From assembly GCA_021769885.1 (NCBI GenBank), contig JAETSA010000008.1:62001-126000 (forward strand): a stretch of DNA of 64,000 nt. The letters are read 5' to 3'. Source of the DNA: Bacillota bacterium. Lineage in GTDB: Bacteria > Bacillota > Clostridia > Oscillospirales > Acutalibacteraceae. The notes beneath the pieces are model-generated. The model saw only the letters and a program-made list of their open reading frames with translations. It made no database searches and was not told the DNA's origin. Each line of letters starts with the position of its first letter. The first letter of the stretch is position 1. Positions 1-9,117 of the stretch are shown here, piece by piece. The position numbers and the translations under genes are program-made.

Positions 1-1
1 A

Positions 2-1030
2 ATCATTGTCAAGCACCCGTTTCGGGATTTCCCCTACAATATCCTCAATATTATAAACAAAATACGGTTTCACAGTTCATACCGTACGATTGAAAAAAGC
101 TGGCAGGAGCAAAGAGAATACTTGAATCAGGCTGTAAGCTTTTTGGATGACGCGCATAAAATGCAGGCAAAAAAAGCACTGGCTTCTCTCCTGCCCCAAG
201 AACCTATCGTCTTTGAAAATGCCGAAAAGCTGAACGGCGCCGTAAGTGCGTTCGGCTTCGAGCTTGTGCTCAACGACTTCGGCGGCATCGGCAGTTTTAC
301 CTATCACGGTCAGGAAATTCTGAAAAACAATTCAAAACCGTTTTTGGAATACCGCGTTTACACAAGCAAGGATTACGATTTTTGGTTTCACAATTACGCA
401 AGGAATATGAAAGAAAACGCAGTTTGGGCATATCCTGACTTCGGCAGACCGCTTTTAAAATATGCGGACGGGAAATATCCGCAAGGCAGTTTTTATTACA
501 AACTGACCGATGCCTTTGTGTTAAAAGAGGCCGCTTCCGTAAAAATATTGGCAAATCTCGAATGCGATAAACCGCTTTGCGAGAACGCCGGTGCACCGAG
601 GACGGTGCAAATTCTTTACACCTTACACAGCGGCGGACTCAAATTTGACGTTTTGTGGTACGGCAAGGATGCCAACCGATTGACAGAAGCCGTTTTTCTG
701 CATATGTATCCGAATGCCGACGATTTCAGCTTAGTAAAGCTCGGCAGTCGGATTGACTACAAAAATGTCGCTTCCATGGGCGGGAAAAATCTCCACGCAG
801 TTGAAAAGTGCATTATGAAAAATCACGCGGGCAGTTTTGACTTTGTGAATCATCATTCTCCCCTGATATCCATAGGCAAAGGGAAAATCCTCGAATACGA
901 CAATAAAATCGAGCCCATAGAAGACGGCATTTCCTATGTCCTTTACGATAATGTATGGGGCACAAATTTCCCGTTATGGTATGCGGATAACGCCCGGTTC
1001 TCGTTTGAAATATTAAAAAACGAAGGGTAA
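2..1030 (+). CDS. DUF5054-type protein, 5' end outside window
   Basis: The frame is open from base 2 to the TAA at 1028-1030 with no stop, so only the last ~342 residues are visible and the true start lies upstream. The sequence resembles the C-terminal half of DUF5054 proteins, a poorly characterised family often found beside glycoside hydrolases; recognisable stretches are the PDFGRPLL motif and the C-terminal VWGTNFPLW motif. I infer a role in carbohydrate metabolism only from family context. A second, truncated copy lies on the minus strand at 17349-18105 and aligns along most of the same region, so this is a paralogous pair. The family name is moderately certain; no catalytic residue can be assigned. 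Confidence 0.6.
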   Translation: MIVKHPFRDFPYNILNIINKIRFHSSYRTIEKSWQEQREYLNQAVSFLDDAHKMQAKKALASLLPQEPIVFENAEKLNGAVSAFGFELVLNDFGGIGSFTYHGQEILKNNSKPFLEYRVYTSKDYDFWFHNYARNMKENAVWAYPDFGRPLLKYADGKYPQGSFYYKLTDAFVLKEAASVKILANLECDKPLCENAGAPRTVQILYTLHSGGLKFDVLWYGKDANRLTEAVFLHMYPNADDFSLVKLGSRIDYKNVASMGGKNLHAVEKCIMKNHAGSFDFVNHHSPLISIGKGKILEYDNKIEPIEDGISYVLYDNVWGTNFPLWYADNARFSFEILKNEG

Positions 1031-1032
1031 AA

Positions 1033-1146
1033 GCGAAGGGCTATACCCCCACATCGGCTGAGATTCGTTTCATTGTTGCCTGGAAAGGCGAAACAGATGA
1101 GGAGGAAACGCCTATCCTGCTTTCGGATATATATTTCGCGAAATGA
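1033..1146 (+). pseudogene. Possible C-terminal gene remnant
   Basis: Immediately after the DUF5054 stop, frame 1033-1146 reads 37 protein-like residues, including IRFIVAWKG and ILLSDIYF, ending at TGA 1144-1146. It has no start codon and looks like the end of a beta-rich domain such as a carbohydrate-binding module. The rest of the gap to 1366 holds a 46-codon GTG ORF without a recognisable family and no clear promoter. The call is tentative. Confidence 0.25.
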
Positions 1147-1366
1147 TATAAAAAAGTAATAAAAGTGCCAAAAAGAAAATCAGGGGACGGAGTTGTGATT
1201 GATATAACCGCTCCCCATCAATTTAAGTATAGTACAAAGATTTGTTTGAACAATATGAAATTGATTACTGCCGAAAGGTTTTGGGGAAATGATTTAGCAT
1301 AAAGCTTTTCGCTTGAAGTTAGCGATTTAATATTTTTCCGAAGTCCATATTGAGGAGTGTGCGCAG

Positions 1367-4288
1367 ATGAATAAAAAGGCTTTTATTGGTGGTCAAGAAT
1401 ATACAGCTGTGGAAAAGCTTTTCTCATTAGAGAATGGACAGTCGGTTATTATCTGTGCAGATGAACGCGGGGGAAAATATACTTGTTCTGAAGTATTTTG
1501 GCAGAACAGTGCGCCTAAAATAGAGCAAACTGCTCCGATTCATACGCATAGCTCCGCCAAAGAGAAAATCGACTTTTTCCTTTCCGTGTTTAAGGGACGG
1601 CCGGACTTGTATGCCAAGCGCTATTACAGCGAAAAGACAGGAAAAAGCGGATATACGCCTGTGTGTAAAAATGAATGGTCTTACGTTTTGTGTGACAAAA
1701 GAAAATATAAATGTGCGGACTGTCCCAACCGTGAATTCACACCTTTAAGTGCGGAGGCGGTTAAAGCACATTTGATTGGACAGGATGTTTTTTTCCGAGA
1801 TGTCGCGGCGATTTATCCTATGTTAGAGGACAATACAACATATTTGTTGGTTGCGGATTTTGACGAGAAAAATTGGCAGGCGGATGTGTCTGCTTTTTGT
1901 AAATGCTGTAAGGAGTTTGGCATTACTCCCGCAGTAGAGCGCTCGCGTTCGGGCAACGGTGCTCATGTGTGGTTTTTCTTTTCCGATCCCGTTTCGGCAG
2001 CAGACGCACGGCGTTTGGGAAGCGGATTGCTCACGCAGACGATGACCCGTCGTCACGAATTGTCCTTTAATTCATATGACCGATTGTTCCCATCTCAAGA
2101 TGCTGTCCCTAAAGGCGGATTCGGCAATTTAATTGCGTTACCGTTTCAAGGACAGGCTCAAAAAGATGGGAATTCTTTGTTTGTGGATGAACAATTTACA
2201 CCGTATCAGGATCAGTGGGCTTTCTTATCCTCTCTACCGAAAATTACGCCTGAACAATTACAAGGATATCTGCAAAAATTATGTTGTAACGGCGAGTTAG
2301 GTGAATTGGCTGACACCGAGGAAAAACAAGCGCCGTGGCAGCATAAACGCACGCGGAGTAAGCTTACAAATAAAGACTTTCCTGTGCAGACAAGGCTTGT
2401 GCTTTCCAATTTGATATATATTAATAAACACGGATTTTCGCAAGCCGCTTTAAACGCAATTAAAAGACTTGCGGCATTTCTAAATCCTGAATTTTGTAAA
2501 AAACAAGCTATGCGCCTACCGTTGTATAATGTCCCGCGCGTGATAGACTGCAGTTATGAAGATGATCCTTATATTGGTATACCGCGAGGATGCACAGATG
2601 CACTGACAGAACTTTTGGAGCAATATGAAGTATCCTTTTTCTTTGACGATAAAAGATGTGCCGGACATTCTGTTGACGTTGATTTTAACGGAACACTTCG
2701 CGAGGAACAGTTACCTGCGGCTGAGGCACTGCTCTCCGAAGATATGGGTGTTTTATCTGCAACAACCGCATTCGGAAAAACAGTAATCGGCGCATATCTT
2801 ATAGGGCAAAGAAAAGTCAATACCTTGATATTGGTGCATTCTGCCGCCCTGCTTGAGCAATGGAAATCATCCTTAGAGCAGTTTTTGGATATTCATGAAA
2901 TATTGCCGGAACCTACGAAAAAACGCGGCAGAAAAAGGAAACAAAGTTTAATCGGTCAAATCGGTTCGGGCAAAAATGCACGCGGCGGAATCGTTGATAT
3001 TGCGATTATGCAGTCTTTGTTCGAAGGAGAAGAAAAGACTGTAAAATCCTTTGTGTCTGAATACGGAATGGTTATTGTAGATGAATGTCACCATGTAGCG
3101 GCTTTTACCTTTGAAAGCATACTGAAATCGGTTGAAGCGAAATATGTGTACGGGCTGTCCGCAACGCCTACGCGCAAAGACGGGCATCAGCCGATTATTT
3201 TTATGCAGTGCGGGCCGATCAGATATTTGGTTGATGCAAAGAGCCAAGCGGAGAAACGGGAGTTTGATCATTTTGTTGTTCCGAGATTTACGAAAACAAG
3301 ATTACCGAATGCGGAAAATATTCAAGAGATATATGCCGGTATTACAGAAAATATACAACGGAATGAACTTTTGACGACAGATGCTTTGAAACTTGTTCTG
3401 GATGGCAGAACTCCGATTTTACTAACGGAGCGAAAAGAACATGCCATGCGGCTTGCCGCTTTATTAGAGGGAAAGGTGGACAATATCTTTTTACTCATAG
3501 GAAGTGATAGGCAAAAGGATAAGCGTGAAAAGCTCGATGCCTTGAAGAGCTTACCGGCAAATGAGCAGGTCGTAATCATTGCAACAGGCAAGTACATCGG
3601 AGAGGGATTTGATTTTCCGCGGCTTGATACATTGCTTTTGGCAATGCCTATCTCTTGGAAAGGCACATTGGCGCAGTATGTAGGCAGACTGCACAGAAAT
3701 TATGATGGAAAAAATGAGGTTCGTGTTTATGACTATGTGGACATTCATATTCCGACACTGGAACGAATGTATCATAAGCGTCTGAAAGGATATGCCGAAT
3801 TAGGTTATCAGGTGAAATTCGGAGAACCCAACGAAACCGCAAGCTCCATCTATGACGGATATGCGTCTATGATGCCGTTCGCACGAGATTTGTCTAATGC
3901 CGTGAAAAGTGTTGTTATTGTCAGCCCGTATATACAAAAAGATAGGATTGATATGCTGTTGCCTACTTTTCGAGAACTATTGCTTTCGGAAATAAAAATC
4001 ACTGTTTACATAAATGATGCGGACACATTTGCGGCAAAATATAAATCGGATATAAACAAAGCGATTTCTGCACTGGAAGAGGGCGGAGTAACTGTGGTAA
4101 AACGTCAAGATCTTAGGCAAAAATTTGCGGTGATTGACGAAAGTACAGTGTGGTACGGAAACGTAGATTTCTTAGCATTTGGAAAAAGAGACAGCTACGC
4201 ACTGCGCTTCGAAAATGCAGATATAGCCGGTGAACTGCTTGATATGTTAAATGAACCAGATGGTGAACAATTGACATTTGATATATAA
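1367..4288 (+). CDS. TOTE-type conflict protein: AEP primase-helicase-PLD
   Basis: A 973-residue multidomain protein. A Cys cluster (Cys100, 109, 116, 119) precedes an archaeo-eukaryotic primase-like domain with the DFD motif at 164-166 and SGNGAHVWFFF around 195-205, the metal and His positions of that superfamily. A superfamily 2 helicase follows, with TTAFGKT near 466-472 and DECHH near 572-576. The C-terminus (~860-973) resembles a PLD nuclease, but the usual HxK is RQK near 916, so the catalytic His appears lost. This order matches TOTE conflict-system proteins, proposed to act against invading nucleic acid. The ATG follows GAGGAGTG. It lies upstream of an AbiE-like pair, in AT-rich accessory DNA. 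The helicase and primase calls are firm; the defence role is inferred. Confidence 0.8.
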   Translation: MNKKAFIGGQEYTAVEKLFSLENGQSVIICADERGGKYTCSEVFWQNSAPKIEQTAPIHTHSSAKEKIDFFLSVFKGRPDLYAKRYYSEKTGKSGYTPVCKNEWSYVLCDKRKYKCADCPNREFTPLSAEAVKAHLIGQDVFFRDVAAIYPMLEDNTTYLLVADFDEKNWQADVSAFCKCCKEFGITPAVERSRSGNGAHVWFFFSDPVSAADARRLGSGLLTQTMTRRHELSFNSYDRLFPSQDAVPKGGFGNLIALPFQGQAQKDGNSLFVDEQFTPYQDQWAFLSSLPKITPEQLQGYLQKLCCNGELGELADTEEKQAPWQHKRTRSKLTNKDFPVQTRLVLSNLIYINKHGFSQAALNAIKRLAAFLNPEFCKKQAMRLPLYNVPRVIDCSYEDDPYIGIPRGCTDALTELLEQYEVSFFFDDKRCAGHSVDVDFNGTLREEQLPAAEALLSEDMGVLSATTAFGKTVIGAYLIGQRKVNTLILVHSAALLEQWKSSLEQFLDIHEILPEPTKKRGRKRKQSLIGQIGSGKNARGGIVDIAIMQSLFEGEEKTVKSFVSEYGMVIVDECHHVAAFTFESILKSVEAKYVYGLSATPTRKDGHQPIIFMQCGPIRYLVDAKSQAEKREFDHFVVPRFTKTRLPNAENIQEIYAGITENIQRNELLTTDALKLVLDGRTPILLTERKEHAMRLAALLEGKVDNIFLLIGSDRQKDKREKLDALKSLPANEQVVIIATGKYIGEGFDFPRLDTLLLAMPISWKGTLAQYVGRLHRNYDGKNEVRVYDYVDIHIPTLERMYHKRLKGYAELGYQVKFGEPNETASSIYDGYASMMPFARDLSNAVKSVVIVSPYIQKDRIDMLLPTFRELLLSEIKITVYINDADTFAAKYKSDINKAISALEEGGVTVVKRQDLRQKFAVIDESTVWYGNVDFLAFGKRDSYALRFENADIAGELLDMLNEPDGEQLTFDI

Positions 4289-4324
4289 CTTAAATTGTAC
4301 ATTCCAAACTGCATACAACAAGCA

Positions 4325-4380
4325 GACCGCCAAAAATTTAAACCTCGGCGGTCAAAATTTGTGACGCAGTAAACAAAGAA
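4325..4380. repeat. Integrase-tail motif, copy A
   Basis: Hairpin arms GACCGCC (4325-4331) and GGCGGTC (4347-4353) are followed by a tail reading AAAATTTGTGACGCAGTAAA and CAAAGAA. Nearly the same block follows the integrase at 11907-11960 and the Xis-integrase fusion at 20419-20472. Here no integrase precedes it; the TOTE gene ends 36 nt upstream. It could be a terminator, an attachment-site scar, or both. Confidence 0.6.
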
Positions 4381-4439
4381 GAGGAAGATGTTGCATAATA
4401 TCTTGAAATGAAAATATAAAATGGCATAATATTTTTACA

Positions 4440-4468
4440 TTGACATATTGAGTAAAAAACAGTATAAT
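4440..4468 (+). promoter_or_regulatory. Sigma-A-type promoter of the AbiE-like pair
   Basis: TTGACA at 4440-4445 and TATAAT at 4463-4468 are separated by 17 bp, a full consensus match. The start codon lies 40 nt downstream with GGAGG at 4497-4501. The pair can therefore be transcribed independently of the TOTE gene. Confidence 0.8.
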
Positions 4469-4508
4469 TTCAATTAGAGATAATATATTATGGTTTGGAG
4501 GTGTTTGT

Positions 4509-5126
4509 ATGGAATTTTTCGATTATCTTGTAAAAACTTACGGATATAATGAAGCGATTATGTTAGATGAAATTTCCTTTGCTGATTATTCTCTTTCTTG
4601 GATTAAGAAATCTTTGGGTCAGCTTTGTAAATACGGTAAAATAGTTCGCTTTGAAAAAGGCGTGTATTATATCCCTACCGACACATTACTCGGAAAAAGC
4701 AAGCTTGACCCTAAAAAAGTCATTGTAAAAAAATATGTCGATGACGGCAATGAAAAAATCGGTTATTTTTCGGGTATGGCATTTATAAATATGTTAGGGC
4801 TTTCGACCCAAATGCCGAACACATTGGAGATATACACGAACAACGAACCGTCAAGAGTGAGAGAAGTTCCTGTAGGAAATCAAAAGGTGTTACTTCGCCG
4901 TTCAAGAACCCAAATTAACAACGAGAACTCTGCTGTAATGAGTTTTCTTGAATTGATGAATTTTACCGACGCTACATTTTATGATGATGATAAGAAAAAA
5001 ATTGTTAAAAATTTTATAAAAGAAAATGGAATTACCCGAAAGTCAATTTCCAAATATTCGCCGTATTTTCCCGATAAAACTATGCGAACACTTGTAGAGA
5101 GCGAGGTTATTTATGATGTTACATGA
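4509..5126 (+). CDS. AbiEi/DUF6088-like antitoxin-regulator
   Basis: A 205-residue protein with an N-terminal winged-helix-like region (residues ~1-60, including LGQLCKYGKIVRFEKGVYYI) and a C-terminal domain, as in the DUF6088/AbiEi antitoxin group. In type IV AbiE systems the antitoxin represses its own operon and counters the nucleotidyltransferase toxin. The gene has a consensus promoter and a GGAGG ribosome site, and its 3' end overlaps the partner gene by 14 nt, indicating translational coupling. The assignment rests mainly on the N-terminal pattern and on the partner. Confidence 0.75.
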   Translation: MEFFDYLVKTYGYNEAIMLDEISFADYSLSWIKKSLGQLCKYGKIVRFEKGVYYIPTDTLLGKSKLDPKKVIVKKYVDDGNEKIGYFSGMAFINMLGLSTQMPNTLEIYTNNEPSRVREVPVGNQKVLLRRSRTQINNENSAVMSFLELMNFTDATFYDDDKKKIVKNFIKENGITRKSISKYSPYFPDKTMRTLVESEVIYDVT

Positions 5127-6024
5127 TGAAAAAGAATTGTTTAAGCAGATAATTCTTTTAACTTCAGAAAATGCCGGAATTGATTCAGGGATAATTGAAA
5201 AAGATTATTATGTCACAATGTTTTTAAAATTGCTTGTGGAAAAGCAACCTCAAATAATATTTAAAGGCGGTACATCTCTTTCTAAATGTCATAAGATTAT
5301 CAAACGTTTCTCTGAAGATATTGATTTGAATTTGGAATGTGAAACAAGACCCACCGAAGGTCAGCGTAAACATCTAAAAGAAAATATTATTTCCACTATT
5401 GACGAATTCGGTTTTGAATTGATTAATCAGGATAATGTGAGAAGCAGACGTGATTACAATAAATATATTGTTAATTTTCCGTCTGTATTTGATTATACCT
5501 CTCTTAAGCAGTATTTAATAGTTGAAACGTCTGTTTTTCTCCGTGCGTATCCGAGCAGGAAAATGGAGGCAACAAGTTTTATCTATGATTATCTAAAGCA
5601 GATAGACAGAGATGATTTGATAAAACAGTTCTCATTAGAACCTTTTGAATTAAATGTTCAAGGAATTGAGCGAACATTTATTGATAAGATATTTGCTATT
5701 GGAGATTATTATCTTGATAATAAAATTACCGAGCATTCAAGACATCTATATGATTTATATAAGCTGTTGGGAGTAATTGAAATTGATGAGCCTTTAAGAG
5801 AATTATTTGAAATTGTCAGAAAAGAACGCAGTGGACATGCTGCTTGCCTTTCTGCACAAGAAGGAGTAAGATTTAAAGACTTGTTACAGAAAATCATTGA
5901 TGAAAACGCTTATAAAAATGATTATGAAACTATCACGAAAGGCTTATTATTTGAAAAAATTCCTTATGAAACCGTAATCGGTGCATTACAAAAAATCATT
6001 GACGGCGGTTTGATAGATGAATAA
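5113..6024 (+). CDS. AbiEii-like nucleotidyltransferase toxin
   Basis: A 303-residue protein of the AbiEii/AbiGii (DUF1814) family. The nucleotidyltransferase signature is visible as GGTSLSK at residues 52-58 and SEDIDL at 67-72, the latter supplying the metal-binding Asp pair. Family members are toxins that abort phage infection by transferring nucleotides, in studied cases to tRNA. The start is ATG 5113, six bases after GAGG, inside the end of the antitoxin gene. Length and motifs look intact, so the toxin is probably functional. Target and phage specificity cannot be inferred from sequence. Confidence 0.85.
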   Translation: MMLHDEKELFKQIILLTSENAGIDSGIIEKDYYVTMFLKLLVEKQPQIIFKGGTSLSKCHKIIKRFSEDIDLNLECETRPTEGQRKHLKENIISTIDEFGFELINQDNVRSRRDYNKYIVNFPSVFDYTSLKQYLIVETSVFLRAYPSRKMEATSFIYDYLKQIDRDDLIKQFSLEPFELNVQGIERTFIDKIFAIGDYYLDNKITEHSRHLYDLYKLLGVIEIDEPLRELFEIVRKERSGHAACLSAQEGVRFKDLLQKIIDENAYKNDYETITKGLLFEKIPYETVIGALQKIIDGGLIDE

Positions 6025-6097
6025 TTGGATAATAATCTATAACCAAAGTGGGATTATATATGAAAATAAATTTGAAATAGTTTAAAAGATTAACAAA

Positions 6098-7021
6098 ATG
6101 AATGCGAATGAGGTGATAGCTATTCATAATGATTATGATATGATACAAAAATCTTTGAAAAAAAGTATTGAAATGAGCAATAAACCTTTGTTAAAGTATC
6201 AAGAACAAATGCAAAAGATAATTAATGCTACACAAGTAAATATACCTAATATTTTATTGCCGAATTTTGGGATAGAAAATTAGAAAATTATTCTTTTTTG
6301 CAGGAAAACCCAGCGGTTAATATAATAAATGAAAGAGAAAATGAATTAAAAGAATTAACTTCTACGCTCATTTCAAATTACACTTTCGTCAATCAATTCC
6401 TAGATAAAATAAACGGATCAATATCAGCAATGCTTCAAGCAGTTAATGAAAGTGCTAGAAGATTATTGTCAGATTCCGTTAGAAATATTATTGACAACAT
6501 GAGCTCTTTATTACTTGATGCCGTTAGTTCACCAGCATTGGAGTGGATTCGAAGTATAGATTTCTCTCCGATGATTACCGTCTTAAAGAACTTGAATTTT
6601 GATAGTGATGTTCTTAAAAGATACAGAGAACTAAAGCAAGTTTACTTAGTGACGATGTATGAATGTAAATGGTTTCCATATGCAGGCTGGACAACTGATA
6701 TATCTTTAATGACTGAAGTGTTAGATATTATTGATACAAGCCGAGGAAAAAGCAAACGCAGAGAACAAAGAGTAGATAAAGTCATTTTAAAATACTACAC
6801 GCAACAGGAAATTAAAAACATCAAGCGCTCATGGCAAAACTCCGATTTAGAATCACATATTAAGAAGATTTTAGGACAAGCAGTAGAGCTCATCTAAGAG
6901 GAGAATATGCACTTACCATAGCCTGCCTTGCTACAATGTGGGAAGGATTGATTCACCATAAGTTACATATAAACGGAAGATATAATCAGGAAAAAACAAA
7001 AAAGATTTTACAAGTCTTATG
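6098..7021 (+). pseudogene. Unknown gene broken by two apparent 1-base deletions
   Basis: Three consecutive frames read as one protein. Frame 6098-6283 (61 aa) ends just after CCGAATTTTGGG; adding one T restores the frame into WDRKLENYSFLQ and then 199 residues to 6897. Near 6890 a second one-base shift restores SRAHLRGEYALTIACLATMW and continues to TGA at 7019-7021. The C-terminal pattern resembles uncharacterised soluble helical proteins of Firmicutes mobile elements. I do not recognise a function. Both lesions look like single-base losses, the first in a T run, so either pseudogene decay or assembly error is possible. Confidence 0.6.
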
Positions 7022-7206
7022 ACGAGCTGCCGTTGTTTTTCAATGCGGAGCTTATTGGCAAGGTGCTTGGAATATCATCAACCACCGCACACGAACTGAT
7101 GCACCGAGAAGATTTCCCGAGCATAAAAATCGGCAACCGTCTTATCGTGTCCAAAGAAAAGTTTATTGAATGGGCGAACAAGCAGTCGGAAAGGAGCAAG
7201 CGATAG
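6982..7206 (+). pseudogene. Xis-like HTH gene without a start codon
   Basis: The frame reads YKSYDELPLFFNAELIGKVL, then a helix-turn-helix of the excisionase/HTH_17 type ending at TAG 7204-7206. It is homologous to the N-terminal part of the fusion at 19899-20411. No ATG, GTG or TTG with a ribosome site precedes the homologous region, because it merges directly into the broken gene upstream. Excisionases of this kind bind attachment-site arms and direct excision. This copy is probably not expressed in its original form. Confidence 0.65.
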
Positions 7207-7207
7207 A

Positions 7208-7606
7208 TTGAAGTATCAGCAATGTTTGAAACGGGACGCCGTCAAAAATTATTTTCCTCTGCCGAATGAAATCTTCTGCTTAAATCTTTCCTATGGTGAA
7301 ATCGCTGTCTATGCATATCTGCTCTACTGTGAGGACAGAAAAACATTCCAATGCCATCCGAGCTACAAAACCATCGGTCAATCGCTGAAAATGTCACGCA
7401 ATACGGTGAGCAAATATGTAAAACGGCTTGAGCAAAAACAGCTGATACGCACTGAGCCGACAGAGATCCGAACAGCAAACGGAGTGAAGCGCAACGGAAA
7501 CTTGCTCTATACAATTCTGCCTATTGAGCAGGCAAAGAACTTGTATTTGGAACAGGAGTTGCAGAGAGTTGCCTGTCAGCAGGCGGATGAAAAAGCAATC
7601 TTGTGA
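7208..7606 (+). CDS. Rep-like helix-turn-helix protein
   Basis: About 132 residues, with TTG at 7208 chosen because AAAGGAG lies ~10 nt upstream; an earlier ATG at 7166 would overlap the Xis frame and adds residues foreign to the family. The central region PSYKTIGQSLKMSRNTVSKY is a helix-turn-helix as in replication-initiator and regulator proteins of conjugative transposons. Its last codons run straight into a fragment of an integrase gene (7600-7761), so the natural C-terminus may be lost. In related elements the Xis gene, this gene and the integrase are neighbours, which supports its origin as part of a transposon module. Confidence 0.55.
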   Translation: MKYQQCLKRDAVKNYFPLPNEIFCLNLSYGEIAVYAYLLYCEDRKTFQCHPSYKTIGQSLKMSRNTVSKYVKRLEQKQLIRTEPTEIRTANGVKRNGNLLYTILPIEQAKNLYLEQELQRVACQQADEKAIL

Positions 7607-7761
7607 ACGGTATTAAACAAGCAGACGGCTCAATAAAATCTTTAACTCCTCACCAAGTTGCCGACCTGCCCGGTCACAGCACCTCGCAAATTACAGAACT
7701 CTATTATGTCAAAAAAGACACATCAAGGCTCAACGGTATCATCGAAGGATTTGAGATGTAA
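7600..7761 (+). pseudogene. Integrase C-terminal fragment
   Basis: 53 codons from LVNGIKQADG to RLNGIIEGFEM match the last 53 residues of the integrase at 10656-11870. The join to the preceding HTH gene is abrupt. The active-site GHSTSQITELYY segment is kept, but the rest of the protein is missing, and a Leu-to-Pro change sits next to the catalytic His (LPGHS versus LLGHS). It cannot be active. Confidence 0.85.
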
Positions 7762-7774
7762 AAAGAATCAATGA

Positions 7775-8284
7775 AAAAAGTCAAATAACCAAAGCTTGTT
7801 AGCGGCAATCATAACAATTCTTGTTATATTTACTACTTTAATGAGTGTATCCGCTACTAGAAAACCGATTATTGAATTCGTGAAAAAAGTTTTTTCGCAG
7901 TTTAATGAAATAACTCTGAGTGAAAATTTAGATCCGCCTGTTGAAACGATACAAACAGAATACACATTAACAAATTTACCGGAAGGATATGAAATAAGCA
8001 ATTATCAAAAGAGTGTAAATAGTGTATTTATTATTTGGACAAATGAAAGCGGAGAAGAAATTGTATTTTCGCAAGAATTGTTGGACTCCGATTTCACGAT
8101 AGATAATGAGTATGGATATCGTGAACTCGAAATCAACGGGCTTAAAGCATATTTATCGGAAGATGAATATGGATGTGCACTTAGATGGAGCGATGGCTAT
8201 TATTGTTTTACAATAACGGTTCCCACAAGCATAAAAAGCGATATTATAAATCTTCAAGAAAATATTTCTGAAAAAATTGAATAA
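7775..8284 (+). pseudogene. DUF4367-like membrane protein, 5' truncated
   Basis: The open frame starts after a TGA at 7772 and has no convincing start; TTG at 7796 is possible but lacks a ribosome site. Residues LAAIITILVIFTTLMSVSA form one membrane segment, followed by an extracellular-type domain resembling DUF4367 (strands around YTLTNLPEGYEI and GCALRWSDGYYCFTI). The N-terminal anti-sigma-like part normally present is absent. It begins 13 nt after the integrase fragment, so it is likely a remnant brought together by recombination. Confidence 0.5.
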
Positions 8285-8303
8285 TTTGTAGCTACACCCT
8301 CTT

Positions 8304-9032
8304 GTGTATTCAAAAGATACAAAGCAAGGTTATCTTACAAACAAAGCAATCGAGGATATGCGTTCGCTGTTTGCAAATGATATTTTCCGAAATGAAATGT
8401 ATCTTGCATTCACATTGGAAACACAGATGCGAGATGAAGTTCGGGCAGAAGCGAAAAAGCAGATAGACGAACTGCTGAGAGGTGCGGAAACACCGACATC
8501 TGCATCGAAAGAAATTCAAAATCTGTATGTCAAACTAATCGGTCAGCTTACAAATTACAAAGGCAAAAAGGTATACGGATATCTGCCGAAAAATATTAAG
8601 CAGACGGTAGATGCTGTCGTTGCCGAGCTTGCAAAGGATGAGCGAATAGCAGAGTTATATTCTGAATGGAACAAAGCGAACCGTGAAAAGCTGTCTGTGT
8701 ATTATGACAAGAAAACGCCGGATGTACCGTTGAAAGAAAACAAAGAATTCAGAGATATCAAAAACGTCGTTATCCGCTCTGCCATTCTTATAATGAAAGC
8801 CGAACAGCAGGGACAGCCGATATCGGTCAATTCTTCTGTCGGAAATCTTATCCTTCAGCTTGCCAAAGCGATAGCATCAGACTGTCATAAACGCAGAGCT
8901 AAACTCAGTGCACAAATGGATTCCAAACTGAAATCTAAAATCGAACAGAAAAAGCAGGCGCACGGCTTAAAAACCGACCGCAGTATTCCCGAATACAGCG
9001 AAGAGGAACAAGGCTTTGAAATGCGTATGTGA
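8304..9032 (+). pseudogene. MobP-type relaxase, C-terminal part
   Basis: 242 residues resembling the C-terminal region of MobP relaxases from clostridial mobilisable elements (NKAIEDMRSLFANDIFRNEM, YGYLPKNIKQTVDAVVAELA). The N-terminal nicking domain with its catalytic Tyr and His triad is missing; an in-frame stop at 8289 blocks extension upstream. GTG 8304 is only a formal start. The fragment shows that a mobilisable element once lay here. A stand-alone role is unlikely but not excluded, since the frame has stayed open for 242 codons. Confidence 0.6.
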
Positions 9033-9117
9033 ATTCTTTGATTATATAAATCGGCATAAGAAAAGCACCTGCTCGTATAGAGCAGATGCTTTCTAAATAC
9101 TATATAGCTGAGAAAAA

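Noticed and set aside
1055-1075. GGCTGAGAT resembling a TPP riboswitch core
   Set aside because: The other conserved TPP segments and the enclosing stem are absent, no thiamine gene follows, and the bases read as a protein-like frame.
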